A stretch of DNA of 5,677 nucleotides from Thiohalobacter sp. (GCA_027030825.1 JALVEM010000018.1:1-5677); one strand, 5' to 3'. Counted from the first letter of the stretch, positions 1 through 5,677 are shown. Notes: generated from the sequence alone by a model not told the origin. A program made the numbers and translations.

Positions 1-1
1 C

Positions 2-364
2 CCCCCCGAACTGGAGTGGGATGGCACGGACGAGGACTGTGCGCATTTTCTCGCCTATGCGCTCGACGGCACACCCATCGCCACGGCCCGACTGACCGCC
101 GAGGGCCAGATCGGTCGCATGGCCGTCCTGCCCGAATGGCGGGGTCATGGCGTCGGCAGCGCGCTGCTGTCGGAACTGCTCGCGCTGGCGGAGGCAATGG
201 GACTGGAAATGGTGTTTCTGAATGCCCAGTGCGCTTCGGCCGCCTTCTATCACCGCCACGGGTTCCTGCCGCATGGCGAGACCTTCGAGGCCGCCGGGAT
301 CCCGCATGTCCGGCTCTATCGCTATCTGGGCGATCCCGAGGATCCTCCGACGCTGGTCTCATGA
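2..364 (+). CDS. GNAT-family N-acetyltransferase, ElaA/YjcF-like (5' end cut off)
   Basis: This is the C-terminal 120 residues of an acetyl-CoA-dependent N-acetyltransferase; the frame is open to the left edge, so the true start is outside the window. Motif A is clear at partial residues 39-56: RMAVLPEWRGHGVGSALL contains the R-G-H-G-V-G pyrophosphate-binding loop (R47-G52). Motif B follows, with the AFYHRHGF block at 81-88 whose Tyr is the usual general-acid position. A GIPHVRLY block at 99-106 resembles the GIPH stretch of the ElaA/YjcF branch of GNATs. The acceptor substrate cannot be told from sequence; a small molecule or amine is typical. The protein should be cytosolic. Its stop TGA (362-364) overlaps the ATG of the next gene, so the two are probably translationally coupled. 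An internal ATG at 119 falls inside motif A and is not a credible start. The family call is firm; the subfamily is an inference. Confidence 0.9.
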   Translation, partial: PPELEWDGTDEDCAHFLAYALDGTPIATARLTAEGQIGRMAVLPEWRGHGVGSALLSELLALAEAMGLEMVFLNAQCASAAFYHRHGFLPHGETFEAAGIPHVRLYRYLGDPEDPPTLVS

Positions 365-888
365 AATCCTTCGAGGAACTGCCCGAGACCCTCTCACCCT
401 GCCGGACCCCCGGCCGCTACCGGCTGACCCGACAGGAGGACCACGCCCGGGCCATGGAACAGCTTTTTCCGCTGGCAAGGCACCGGCTCGACCTGCTCAC
501 GCCGCACCTGGAACCGGCGCTGCACGACCGCCCCCATCTGCAGCAGGCCCTGAGGCGCAACATCGCGCGGCATCGTCGTCTCGCGATCCGCATCCTGGTA
601 TTCGAGTCGGGCACGGCCGTCCAGCGCGGCAGCCGCCTGATCGAGCTCGCACGCGAGTTCCCCTCCTTCGCCTCGATCCGCCAGCTTCCCGAGGATCTGC
701 AGGAGGGCATCGATACCGGCTTTCTCCTGGTGGACGACTGTTGCTGCCTCGTCCGCAGTCCACTGGAGGGCTACCAGGGGACGCTGTGTTGCGAGGCGCC
801 CGGCGAGGTGAGACGTCTGCGATCCCGGTTCGACGAACTCTGGGAACACGCCTTCGTTCCGACGGACCTGCGGAGGCTGCATCTGTGA
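361..888 (+). CDS. DUF7931-like conserved protein with a phospholipase-D-like fold (probable)
   Basis: This 175-residue protein starts at an ATG that overlaps the GNAT stop codon as ATGA. The nearest GAGG (338-341) is too far away to act as a normal ribosome-binding site, so translation is probably coupled. The body (about residues 42-165) has an LTPHLEPALHD segment, a basic helix, an IRILVFES strand followed by AVQRGSRLIELAREFPS, then IRQLPED, FLLVDD and a C-terminal RSRFDELWEHA helix. From memory this pattern fits a gammaproteobacterial family now called DUF7931 that sits beside GNAT genes and has a degenerate phospholipase-D-like fold. No HxK(x)4D catalytic motif is present: no His is followed by Lys at +2, and I see only one Lys in the whole protein. 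Phospholipase activity is therefore unlikely. A three-Cys run lies at 127-129 and a Cys pair at 143-144. There is no signal peptide or membrane segment. The function is unknown. Confidence 0.75.
   Translation: MKSFEELPETLSPCRTPGRYRLTRQEDHARAMEQLFPLARHRLDLLTPHLEPALHDRPHLQQALRRNIARHRRLAIRILVFESGTAVQRGSRLIELAREFPSFASIRQLPEDLQEGIDTGFLLVDDCCCLVRSPLEGYQGTLCCEAPGEVRRLRSRFDELWEHAFVPTDLRRLHL
872..876 (+). promoter_or_regulatory. Shine-Dalgarno that fixes the GTG start at 885
   Basis: GGAGG at 872-876 lies 8 nt before the GTG at 885-887. It sits inside the last codons of the upstream gene. It supports a GTG start in preference to any earlier codon of the long open frame that extends upstream. Confidence 0.75.
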
Positions 889-1682
889 AGCGGCGCACCC
901 TTCTCCTGCTACCGCTGCTGGCGATCGCCCTGCCCGTCACGGCGGAAAGCTTCGCGCTGATCGAGTTGCGGCACCGACCGGCCGACGAGATCCTGCCGAT
1001 CGTCTCGCCGCATCTCTGGCCAGGCGAGTCGATCAGCGGCGAAGGCTTCCGGATTCTGCTGAGTGCTCCACCACCTCGCCAGGCTGTCCTTGCGCAGATG
1101 GTCCGCTCGCTCGACGTGCCGCCGGTACCCATCCGCATCACCGTGAAACTGGCCAGCCTCGAGGAAATGGCGCGTGAAGGGACAGAGGGCAGCGCGGTGA
1201 TCAGTACCCGACCTGGAGAGACACGCCTGCAGGGGCGCGTCGAAGTCATCTCCACCGGGAATCGGGACGTTCTCGAACGAACCTGGCAGGTCACCGGGGT
1301 GGCGGGCGAACCCTTGAAAATCGATACCGGCATCGACTTTCCCTATCCGGGCGCCGGTATCCTGGTACAGGATGGCGAAGACGTGCAGACGATCACCGGC
1401 CTGCGCTATCGGCGGCTGCATTCCGGCTTCCACGCCCGGGTGCGACTCAATGGTGATCGGGTGATCGTGGACATCGCACCACGCCGCGAAGACCTGCTCG
1501 ATGCCCCCGGCGGCACCCTGAGTCACGAGGCGCTTCGCACCCGTATCACCGGCCGGGTGGGCGAGTGGATCGATCTCGGGGGAAGCGGAAGCGATGTTCG
1601 GAAGCGGCCCGGCACCCGGACGCAGCAGACGACGACCTCCGATCGCCGGTTCTGGCTGCGCGTGGAGCGCCTGGAGCCCTGA
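885..1682 (+). CDS. Exported short secretin-like protein
   Basis: This 265-residue protein starts with GTG, overlaps the previous stop as GTGA, and has a good GGAGG 8 nt upstream. Residues 1-21 form a signal peptide (basic KRR, a Leu-rich core, cleavage near VTA-ES), so it should act in the periplasm or outer membrane. Residues 22-85 look like a secretin N1/NolW-type domain: ALIELRHRPADEILPIV, then FRILLSAPPP, a helix, and SLDVPPVPIRITVKL. Residues 86-200 resemble part of a secretin C-terminal region, with a GEPLKIDTGIDFPYPG stretch and SGFHARVRLNGDRVIVDIAP, and a final beta-rich segment (215-263) contains GRVGEWIDLGG. True secretins of type II, III or IV systems usually exceed 500 residues with several N domains, and no pilus or secretion genes are adjacent. 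It is thus either a stand-alone relative or a small scaffold. Pore formation is unproven and the function unknown. The fold assignment comes from recalled patterns, not from a search. Confidence 0.75.
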   Translation: MKRRTLLLLPLLAIALPVTAESFALIELRHRPADEILPIVSPHLWPGESISGEGFRILLSAPPPRQAVLAQMVRSLDVPPVPIRITVKLASLEEMAREGTEGSAVISTRPGETRLQGRVEVISTGNRDVLERTWQVTGVAGEPLKIDTGIDFPYPGAGILVQDGEDVQTITGLRYRRLHSGFHARVRLNGDRVIVDIAPRREDLLDAPGGTLSHEALRTRITGRVGEWIDLGGSGSDVRKRPGTRTQQTTTSDRRFWLRVERLEP

Positions 1683-1686
1683 GCTC

Positions 1687-1908
1687 ATGCACAGGGTGAT
1701 CCTGCAACTCGATATTCCGAGGGAGGAATGCCTCCGCTATTACCGGGCCGAGGCCCTTCAGGTGCGCGCCCGCAGCGAGGACGGCCGCTGGATTCGCTTC
1801 CCGGCGAACATTCTGCGTCCCTACATCGGTCACGATGGCGTGCGGGGGCGATTCGAACTGCGCTTCGATGCACACAACCGCCTGCTCGATTTCCGGCGGA
1901 TCGAATGA
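1687..1908 (+). CDS. DUF2835 family small protein
   Basis: This is a 73-residue cytosolic protein of unknown function that fits the DUF2835 (PF11197) pattern of small gammaproteobacterial proteins of about 70 residues. The recognisable blocks are the N-terminal VILQLDIPREECLRYYRAEA, then VRARSEDGRWIRFPANILRPYI, and GVRGRFELRFDAHNRLLDFRRI. The ATG at 1687 lies 4 bp after the secretin-like stop and has GGAG at 1673-1676, 10 nt upstream, so it is very likely the last gene of the + strand unit. The whole family length is present, with no sign of truncation. It has no signal peptide, membrane helix or catalytic motif. Nothing here links it mechanically to its neighbours beyond the tight spacing. 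Confidence 0.88.
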   Translation: MHRVILQLDIPREECLRYYRAEALQVRARSEDGRWIRFPANILRPYIGHDGVRGRFELRFDAHNRLLDFRRIE

Positions 1909-1932
1909 GGTATCGAGCCTCGTCACCCCTGC

Positions 1933-2376
1933 CTACAAGAGAGTCTGCAGATGTTCACGGATGACCTCGGGCTTCTCCCGCGTGAGGTTCTTGTCGACCG
2001 ACTCGCCGATCATGGCCTTCAGTTCGGGCGAGAGTTTCTCGCGCAGGTAGCCCATGAACTTCGGCGGCGCGACCAGGATCAGCTGATCGAACTTCTTGGC
2101 GACACGCCCTTTCTCCAGCTCCTCGGCCAGCATCTCGGCGAAGCGGATGGCCTCTTCTTCCTTCGGGCTCACCTCGTCATCGAACATGTGGGGGCCGAGG
2201 CCGGGAGCGCCCCCCGTGTCCTCGCCGGGACCGTCGGTGATGAGCTCCCTCTGGGCAAGCCGCGCCTCGGGATGCACATAGTCCGCGATCTCCACCAGCG
2301 GCGCGGCCTTGGTCTTTGCTTCGTAGAGCTTGGCGCGGCTGCTCTCGGCAACCAGAACCCAGCTGCGTGTCGTCAT
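1933..2376 (-). CDS. Host_attach family protein ('required for attachment to host cells')
   Basis: This 147-residue protein matches the Host_attach family (PF10116). It has an N-terminal WVLVAESSRAKLYEA strand-helix, a middle acidic and Gly-rich loop (about 46-75: DGPGEDTGGAPGLG and following), an amphipathic helix with EEEAIRFAEMLAEELEKG, the family hallmark FDQLILVAPPKFMGYLREKL (97-116), and a C-terminal KNLTREKPEVIREHLQTLL. The length is usual for the family. There is no signal peptide, so it is probably cytosolic. The name comes from a plant-attachment phenotype described for an alphaproteobacterial member. The fold is thought to relate to eRF1-like/Rost-type domains, so the name should not be read as a demonstrated adhesion role. 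The start is supported by GAGGAG (2383-2388 on the plus coordinates), 6 nt upstream. It lies 70 bp downstream of gltX and appears to have its own heat-shock-type promoter. Confidence 0.87.
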   Translation of the reverse strand: MTTRSWVLVAESSRAKLYEAKTKAAPLVEIADYVHPEARLAQRELITDGPGEDTGGAPGLGPHMFDDEVSPKEEEAIRFAEMLAEELEKGRVAKKFDQLILVAPPKFMGYLREKLSPELKAMIGESVDKNLTREKPEVIREHLQTLL

Positions 2377-2382
2377 GGTGTT

Positions 2383-2388
2383 CTCCTC
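2383..2388 (-). promoter_or_regulatory. Strong Shine-Dalgarno for the Host_attach gene
   Basis: The - strand reads GAGGAG here, 6 nt before the ATG whose first base is 2376. The strength and spacing support that start. Confidence 0.75.
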
Positions 2389-2396
2389 GATTCCTT

Positions 2397-2434
2397 CGAC
2401 CAGTTTCGAAAATGGGGTTGCAACGACCGGTTTC
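2397..2434 (-). repeat. Pair of 11-bp direct repeats flanking the putative -10
   Basis: GAAACNGGTCG (- strand) occurs twice, at 2424-2434 and 2397-2407, differing only at the N and 27 bp apart from start to start. One copy overlaps the putative -35 and spacer, and the other lies just after the -10. It could be a tandem operator or chance. No regulator gene lies beside it. Confidence 0.35.
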
Positions 2435-2437
2435 CAA
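2410..2437 (-). promoter_or_regulatory. Putative sigma-32 (RpoH) type promoter for the Host_attach gene
   Basis: Read on the - strand, TTGGAAA (2431-2437) is followed after 13 nt by CCCCATTT (2410-2417). The established RpoH consensus is CTTGAAA, 11-16 nt, CCCCATnT. The -10 element matches it completely, the -35 matches 5 of 7, and the spacing is within range. The -10 lies about 33 nt before the ATG at 2376, leaving a short leader that contains the GAGGAG ribosome-binding site. No comparably good sigma-70 pair is visible in the gap. This is a sequence match only; that the gene is heat-shock induced is an inference. Confidence 0.5.
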
Positions 2438-2446
2438 TGACGCAGG

Positions 2447-3862
2447 TCAAGCGGTCTCCGCCTGGTGCTCCGAAATCCACGCGATCGCCCGGTCGAGACG
2501 CGCCAGGGTACGTTCGCGTCCGATCAGCGCCAGCGTGACATCGATGGGCGGCGAGACGGGCCCGCCGGTGACGGCGACACGCAGGGGCTGCGCGACCTTG
2601 CCGAGCTTGAGCCCGGCTTCTTCCGCCACACCCACGACGACCTCGTGCAGTGGTTCGGCCTGCCACTCCTCGAGTGCAGCAAACCGTTCCCGCAAGGACT
2701 TCAGCACCGGGAGCACTTCCGTCTTCAGATGCTTGCGCGCGGCCTTCTCGTCATAGGCTTCGAAATCCCGATAGAAAAAGCGACTGTTGTTCGCCATCTC
2801 GACCAGTGTCTTCGCGCGCTCCTGCTGTGCCCTGACGACTTCGACCAGATCGGGGCCATCGGCTGGATCGATGCCCAGCTTGCCGAGATGGTAGGTCAGA
2901 TGACGCGCCACATGGGCCGGGTCGCTGTTCTTGATGTACTGCTGATTGAGCCAGAGCAGTTTCTCCGGATTGAATGTGGACGCAGCCCGGTTGACGTCGC
3001 GGATGTCGAACAGCTCGATCATCTCGTCGATGCTGAAGACCTCCTGATCGCCGTGCGACCAGCCGAGCCGCACCAGATAGTTGAGCAGGGCCTCGGGCAG
3101 ATAGCCGTCCTCCCGGTACTGCATGACGCTGACCGCGCCGTGGCGCTTGGAGAGCCGCTTGCCGTCCGTGCCCAGAATCATGGGCACGTGGGCATATTGC
3201 GGCGGCTCCCAGCCCAACGCCTTCATGATGTTGATCTGACGAGGCGTGTTGTTGAGGTGGTCGTCGCCGCGAATCACGTGCGTGATCCCCATGTCGTGAT
3301 CGTCCACGACCACGGTCAGGTTGTAGGTGGGGGAACCGTCGCTGCGGGCGATGACGAGATCGTCGAGCTCCCGGTTGTCGAACACCACCTGCCCGCGCAC
3401 CAGATCCTCGACCACCACCTGGCCCTCCTGCGGATTGCGGAAACGGATCACGAAGGGCGCGTCCGGCGAGGGCGGCTCGGCACCGGCGCGGCAATGCCCG
3501 TCGTAGCGCGGCTTCTCCTTGCGCGCCATCTGCGCCTCGCGCAGGGCCTCGAGCCGTTCCTTCGTGCAATAGCAGCGATAGGCATGGCCGCGCTCGAGCA
3601 GCGTCTCGATCACCTCCCGATAGCGATCGAACCGGTGCGTCTGATAGAAGGGGCCTTCGTCGTATTCGAGGCCCAGCCAGGTCATGCCCTCGAGAATGGC
3701 GTTGACCGACTCCGGGGTGGAACGTTCGAGATCGGTGTCCTCGATGCGCAGCACGAAACGCCCTCCGTGCCTGCGCGCATGAAGCCAGGAAAAGAGTGCG
3801 GTTCGGGCGCCCCCGATGTGCAGGTAGCCCGTGGGACTCGGAGCGAAACGGGTCTTGACCAT
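2447..3862 (-). CDS. gltX: Glutamyl-tRNA synthetase
   Basis: This is a class I aminoacyl-tRNA synthetase that attaches glutamate to tRNA-Glu in the cytosol, using ATP; it supplies translation and, through Glu-tRNA, the C5 route of haem synthesis. The protein is 471 residues, the same length as E. coli GltX. The Rossmann domain opens with RFAPSPTGYLHIGGARTALF, carrying the HIGH-type motif HIGG at 15-18. The KMSKS-type loop is KRLSKRHGAVSV at 235-246. The HVIRGDDHLNNTPRQI block (195-210) and LNYLVRLGWSHGDQEVF (260-276) are typical. The rest is the helical anticodon-binding region. The zinc-site region has C97, C99 and C124 in the E. coli arrangement (C-x-C-x24-C), but the usual fourth ligand position, His in E. 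coli, is Ala126. The start is backed by GGAGG (3873-3877), 10 nt upstream. Whether it is discriminating or not cannot be settled here. No frameshift or truncation is seen. Confidence 0.98.
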   Translation of the reverse strand: MVKTRFAPSPTGYLHIGGARTALFSWLHARRHGGRFVLRIEDTDLERSTPESVNAILEGMTWLGLEYDEGPFYQTHRFDRYREVIETLLERGHAYRCYCTKERLEALREAQMARKEKPRYDGHCRAGAEPPSPDAPFVIRFRNPQEGQVVVEDLVRGQVVFDNRELDDLVIARSDGSPTYNLTVVVDDHDMGITHVIRGDDHLNNTPRQINIMKALGWEPPQYAHVPMILGTDGKRLSKRHGAVSVMQYREDGYLPEALLNYLVRLGWSHGDQEVFSIDEMIELFDIRDVNRAASTFNPEKLLWLNQQYIKNSDPAHVARHLTYHLGKLGIDPADGPDLVEVVRAQQERAKTLVEMANNSRFFYRDFEAYDEKAARKHLKTEVLPVLKSLRERFAALEEWQAEPLHEVVVGVAEEAGLKLGKVAQPLRVAVTGGPVSPPIDVTLALIGRERTLARLDRAIAWISEHQAETA

Positions 3863-3892
3863 GCCTCAACAGCCTCCGTCAGGGAAGCCGGC

Positions 3893-3898
3893 ATTGTA
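3893..3898 (-). promoter_or_regulatory. Extended -10 promoter for gltX
   Basis: In the 55-bp gap before gltX the - strand reads TGGTACAAT. This is a TGn extended -10 with hexamer TACAAT (5 of 6 to TATAAT) at 3893-3898. The best -35 at 16-18 nt spacing is weak (CTGAAG, 3 of 6), which is normal for extended -10 promoters. Transcription would start near 3886, giving a leader of about 25 nt that carries the GGAGG at 3873-3877. gltX can therefore be transcribed independently of the genes before it. Confidence 0.6.
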
Positions 3899-3917
3899 CC
3901 AGAGGGACAGGGCGTCT

Positions 3918-4541
3918 TCAGTCCAGCCAGCCGGGTTTCGGAAGGTCGAGCCTGCCGGCGTCGAAGTGGGCCCGGAAGACTTCGGTGGCACGCACGCCGT
4001 TGCGGCTGACGTCCACGATGCGCCAGCCCTGGGGCAGCCGGTAGAAATGGAAGAAGATGTCGCTGTAGCCGCGCAACGGCCGCCAGATGCGGAACCCCAG
4101 CACGAGTTCCCCATCGGCCAGATAGCGGGCGGGAAGCGGCGCAATGCGGGGCGGGCGGGGATCATAGAAACCGAACTGACGGGCCAGCTCCGCGAACAGG
4201 GCATCCCGCAGACGGTGCTGGAAGTGCGCTCGGGTGAGCACGTCCTGATGCGAATACCAGGGATCGGCCACGCGGCGCGCCATGATACCGAAATCGAACC
4301 AGCGGGCCGTCTGCTCTTCCATGAGCGAGATCACGGAGGCCGGATCGGAAAGGTTCTCCGGTCCCGTCCAGTCGCGCAGCCAGTAGAGTCCGTATTCGAG
4401 CAGGTCGAGAGCATTGGGACGGGCACGGCTGGTCCAGGGATCGAGATCCTGCCAGTAGGGATAATAGTCCGCCCGCGCCTGCGGCTGCCCCAGAAAGAGC
4501 AGGCCAGAGAGTATCAGACAGACGACGCGGAACGGACGCAT
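3918..4541 (-). CDS. Exported MlaC/Ttg2D-like protein (phospholipid-carrier-like)
   Basis: This 207-residue protein begins at an ATG 2 nt after the stop of the GTPase gene; a weak GAGAT precedes it and coupling is likely. Residues 1-24 are a signal peptide (MRPFRVV, hydrophobic core, cleavage near ARA-DY), so it is periplasmic. Residues 76-195 follow the MlaC/Ttg2D pattern: WFDFGIMARRVADPWYS corresponds to the region before the conserved QR/F helix, HFQHRLRDALFAELARQFGFYD to the long helix, then ADGELVLGFRIW, DIFFHFYRLPQGWRIVDVSRNGVRAT and a terminal FRAHFD. MlaC proteins carry phospholipid between the outer-membrane MlaA complex and the inner-membrane MlaFEDB transporter. None of those partners is in the window, so this is a stand-alone or divergent member. 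An aromatic-rich N-terminal segment (DYYPYWQDLDPWTSR, 25-39) precedes the domain. The alignment was made by eye from memory; lipid binding is an inference. The frame stays open far upstream only because it shadows the GTPase gene. Confidence 0.75.
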   Translation of the reverse strand: MRPFRVVCLILSGLLFLGQPQARADYYPYWQDLDPWTSRARPNALDLLEYGLYWLRDWTGPENLSDPASVISLMEEQTARWFDFGIMARRVADPWYSHQDVLTRAHFQHRLRDALFAELARQFGFYDPRPPRIAPLPARYLADGELVLGFRIWRPLRGYSDIFFHFYRLPQGWRIVDVSRNGVRATEVFRAHFDAGRLDLPKPGWLD

Positions 4542-4543
4542 GG

Positions 4544-5677
4544 CTATCTCAGTGAGGTGATGACCTCTCCGGTGACGACCTTCTCGCCCTCCGGCCCTTG
4601 CCCTTCCCCGCCGGCCGGAGCCTCCGCATCGCCGCGCTCGCCCACCGGCTTGCGGCCGGATGGATCCGTGAAGCGGTCGTTGAGTTTCTGGACGAACTGA
4701 TCGGCGCGATCGATGATCCGGCGCAGGCGGCGGCGATTCCAGGTGGTCCAGCCGGCCGGCTCGGTTTCGAAGATGCTGCGCCAGAAGCGGGTGTTTCTTC
4801 GGAATGCGCGAATCTGGCGGTCGGCCTCCTCGACATCCAGCCGCTCGCGCAACTGCCTGACGATCCGGTTGGCCACCCAGTGCCGCAGCGAGAAATGCAC
4901 GGCCATGCCCGCCACGCCGATCCCTGCCGCCAGCGCGACGATGCCCCAGGGCTTGTCCAGGAGGGACGAGACCGCGCCACTGATGTTCGACCACAGGGAT
5001 CGGTCGGCGAAGAAGACACCCAGCATGCCCAGAAGCACCAGGAGCATCACCAGGGCGTCTCCCTGCAGCACGTTGCGGCGCCAGCGTGCGATCAGCTCGC
5101 GAAGCCGCGGCACATAGTACTCCTCGATCTCCTGGGCACGCTTCTCCAGGTTGCCGACGATGCGATAGGCGCGTTCGATGCTGACCTGCTCGATGCGCGA
5201 GTAGATCTCGCCCATGTCCTGGTCGCGTTTCCACTCGAATCGGCGCCGCAGCGCCTCGTTCTCGATGGGTATGGCGGCCTCGGGATTGTAGATGCAGTAG
5301 AAGCGGCCGGCCGTGAGTCCCTCGCGCGCCAGTGCCCGCTGCCATGCCCCCACCACTTCCTCCGGATTGTCCTCGCGCGCGGTCGTGTCGATCTGGTTGA
5401 GGATGTAGAGGAACTTGCTCGAATCCGAGCGGTCGATCGTGTCCCGCACGAGGTGCGCCAGGGTATCGCTCATGGCGCCCGGCTCCGGATGCCGTGCATC
5501 GAAGAACACCAGCACGAGATCGGACAGGTCGATGATGTGATTGGTCAGGCGCAGGATCGCGCTGCGCTGGGCATCGGCATCGAAGCCGGGCGAGTCGATG
5601 AAGATGCGGCCCTTGAGCTTGTCGCAGCGGCAGGTCTTGAGCTGCAGATAGGCATCGATGCGCTTGCCTTCGCCGGG
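4544..5677 (-). CDS. Dynamin-like membrane GTPase (5' end cut off)
   Basis: The frame is open to the right edge, giving the C-terminal 377 residues. The GTPase G3 motif is DSPG at partial residues 28-31 (5585-5596), and the G4 motif is NQID at 94-97 (5387-5398). Between them, HIIDLSDLVLVFFDARHPEPG resembles the dynamin/EHD superfamily. The P-loop (G1) and switch I must lie outside the window. A helical charged region follows (about 145-205, around MGEIYSRIEQVSIERAYRIV), then two transmembrane segments at about 208-224 (ALVMLLVLLGMLGVFFA) and 245-263 (GIVALAAGIGVAGMAVHF). A second charged helical part (275-335) and a Gly/Glu-rich tail (345-365) end it. Bacterial dynamin-like proteins act at the inner membrane in membrane stability or remodelling; the specific role here is unknown. 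The GTG at 5515 lies after the G3 motif and is not a true start. The MlaC-like gene follows after 2 nt, so the two are probably cotranscribed. Confidence 0.82.
   Translation of the reverse strand, partial: PGEGKRIDAYLQLKTCRCDKLKGRIFIDSPGFDADAQRSAILRLTNHIIDLSDLVLVFFDARHPEPGAMSDTLAHLVRDTIDRSDSSKFLYILNQIDTTAREDNPEEVVGAWQRALAREGLTAGRFYCIYNPEAAIPIENEALRRRFEWKRDQDMGEIYSRIEQVSIERAYRIVGNLEKRAQEIEEYYVPRLRELIARWRRNVLQGDALVMLLVLLGMLGVFFADRSLWSNISGAVSSLLDKPWGIVALAAGIGVAGMAVHFSLRHWVANRIVRQLRERLDVEEADRQIRAFRRNTRFWRSIFETEPAGWTTWNRRRLRRIIDRADQFVQKLNDRFTDPSGRKPVGERGDAEAPAGGEGQGPEGEKVVTGEVITSLR

Noticed and set aside
222..884. Upstream open extension of the secretin-like frame
   Set aside because: It overlaps the GNAT and DUF7931-like genes in another frame and reads as low-complexity Pro/Arg/Ala. 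The GTG at 885 with a signal peptide and GGAGG is a far better start.
497..1333. A 278-codon open frame on the - strand
   Set aside because: It is antisense to two well-supported genes, Ser/Arg/Gly-rich, with no motif or ribosome-binding site evidence.
909..1688. A 259-codon open frame on the - strand
   Set aside because: It is antisense to the secretin-like gene, which has a signal peptide, start signal and recognisable domains; the antisense product shows none.
1907..1921. Possible terminator hairpin between the converging genes (GAGG...CCTC)
   Set aside because: The stem is only 4 bp with a 7-nt loop, and no T-run follows on either strand.
2395..2410. TTCGA-N6-TCGAA inverted repeat as an operator or hairpin
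   Set aside because: The arms are only 5 bp and do not extend; this is expected by chance in a 70-bp gap.
2465..4009. A 514-codon open frame on the + strand opposite gltX
   Set aside because: It lies wholly antisense to gltX and the end of the MlaC-like gene, has a composition with no recognisable domain, and is explained by the high GC third positions of the real genes.
4542..5345. Upstream open extension of the MlaC-like frame
   Set aside because: It shadows the dynamin-like GTPase gene and is rich in Arg/Gly/Ala; the ATG at 4541 begins a clear signal peptide.

Overview
The window is GC-rich, densely coding DNA from a bacterium, most likely a gammaproteobacterium. The pointers are a 471-residue GluRS of the E. 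coli type, a DUF2835 protein, a Host_attach-family protein and an MlaC/Ttg2D-like secreted protein. A Chromatiales/Ectothiorhodospiraceae-like origin would fit the GC content and gene mix, but the sequence alone does not prove it. No rRNA, tRNA, CRISPR array, insertion sequence or phage gene is visible.

The left third (positions 2-1908, + strand) is one tight four-gene unit. It holds the 3' part of an ElaA/YjcF-like GNAT acetyltransferase, a DUF7931/phospholipase-D-fold-like protein joined to it by an ATGA overlap, an exported short secretin-like protein joined by a GTGA overlap, and a 73-residue DUF2835 protein starting 4 bp later. Any promoter lies left of the window.

The remaining genes (1933-5677) are on the - strand and converge on that unit across a 24-bp gap. 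In their order of transcription, right to left, they are: the 3' part of a dynamin-like membrane GTPase (DSPG and NQID motifs, two transmembrane segments); an exported MlaC/Ttg2D-like protein that starts 2 bp after it; gltX (glutamyl-tRNA synthetase), which has its own extended -10 promoter in a 55-bp gap; and a Host_attach-family protein. The 70-bp gap before the last gene holds a good match to a sigma-32 (heat-shock) promoter.

Only gltX has a firmly known function. The two points most worth following are the pairing of a dynamin-like GTPase with a lone MlaC-like periplasmic protein, which suggests a membrane-lipid or envelope role (inference), and the probable heat-shock promoter of the Host_attach gene. 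I see no clear case for a wholly new system. The window reads as ordinary chromosomal DNA with several poorly characterised conserved families.
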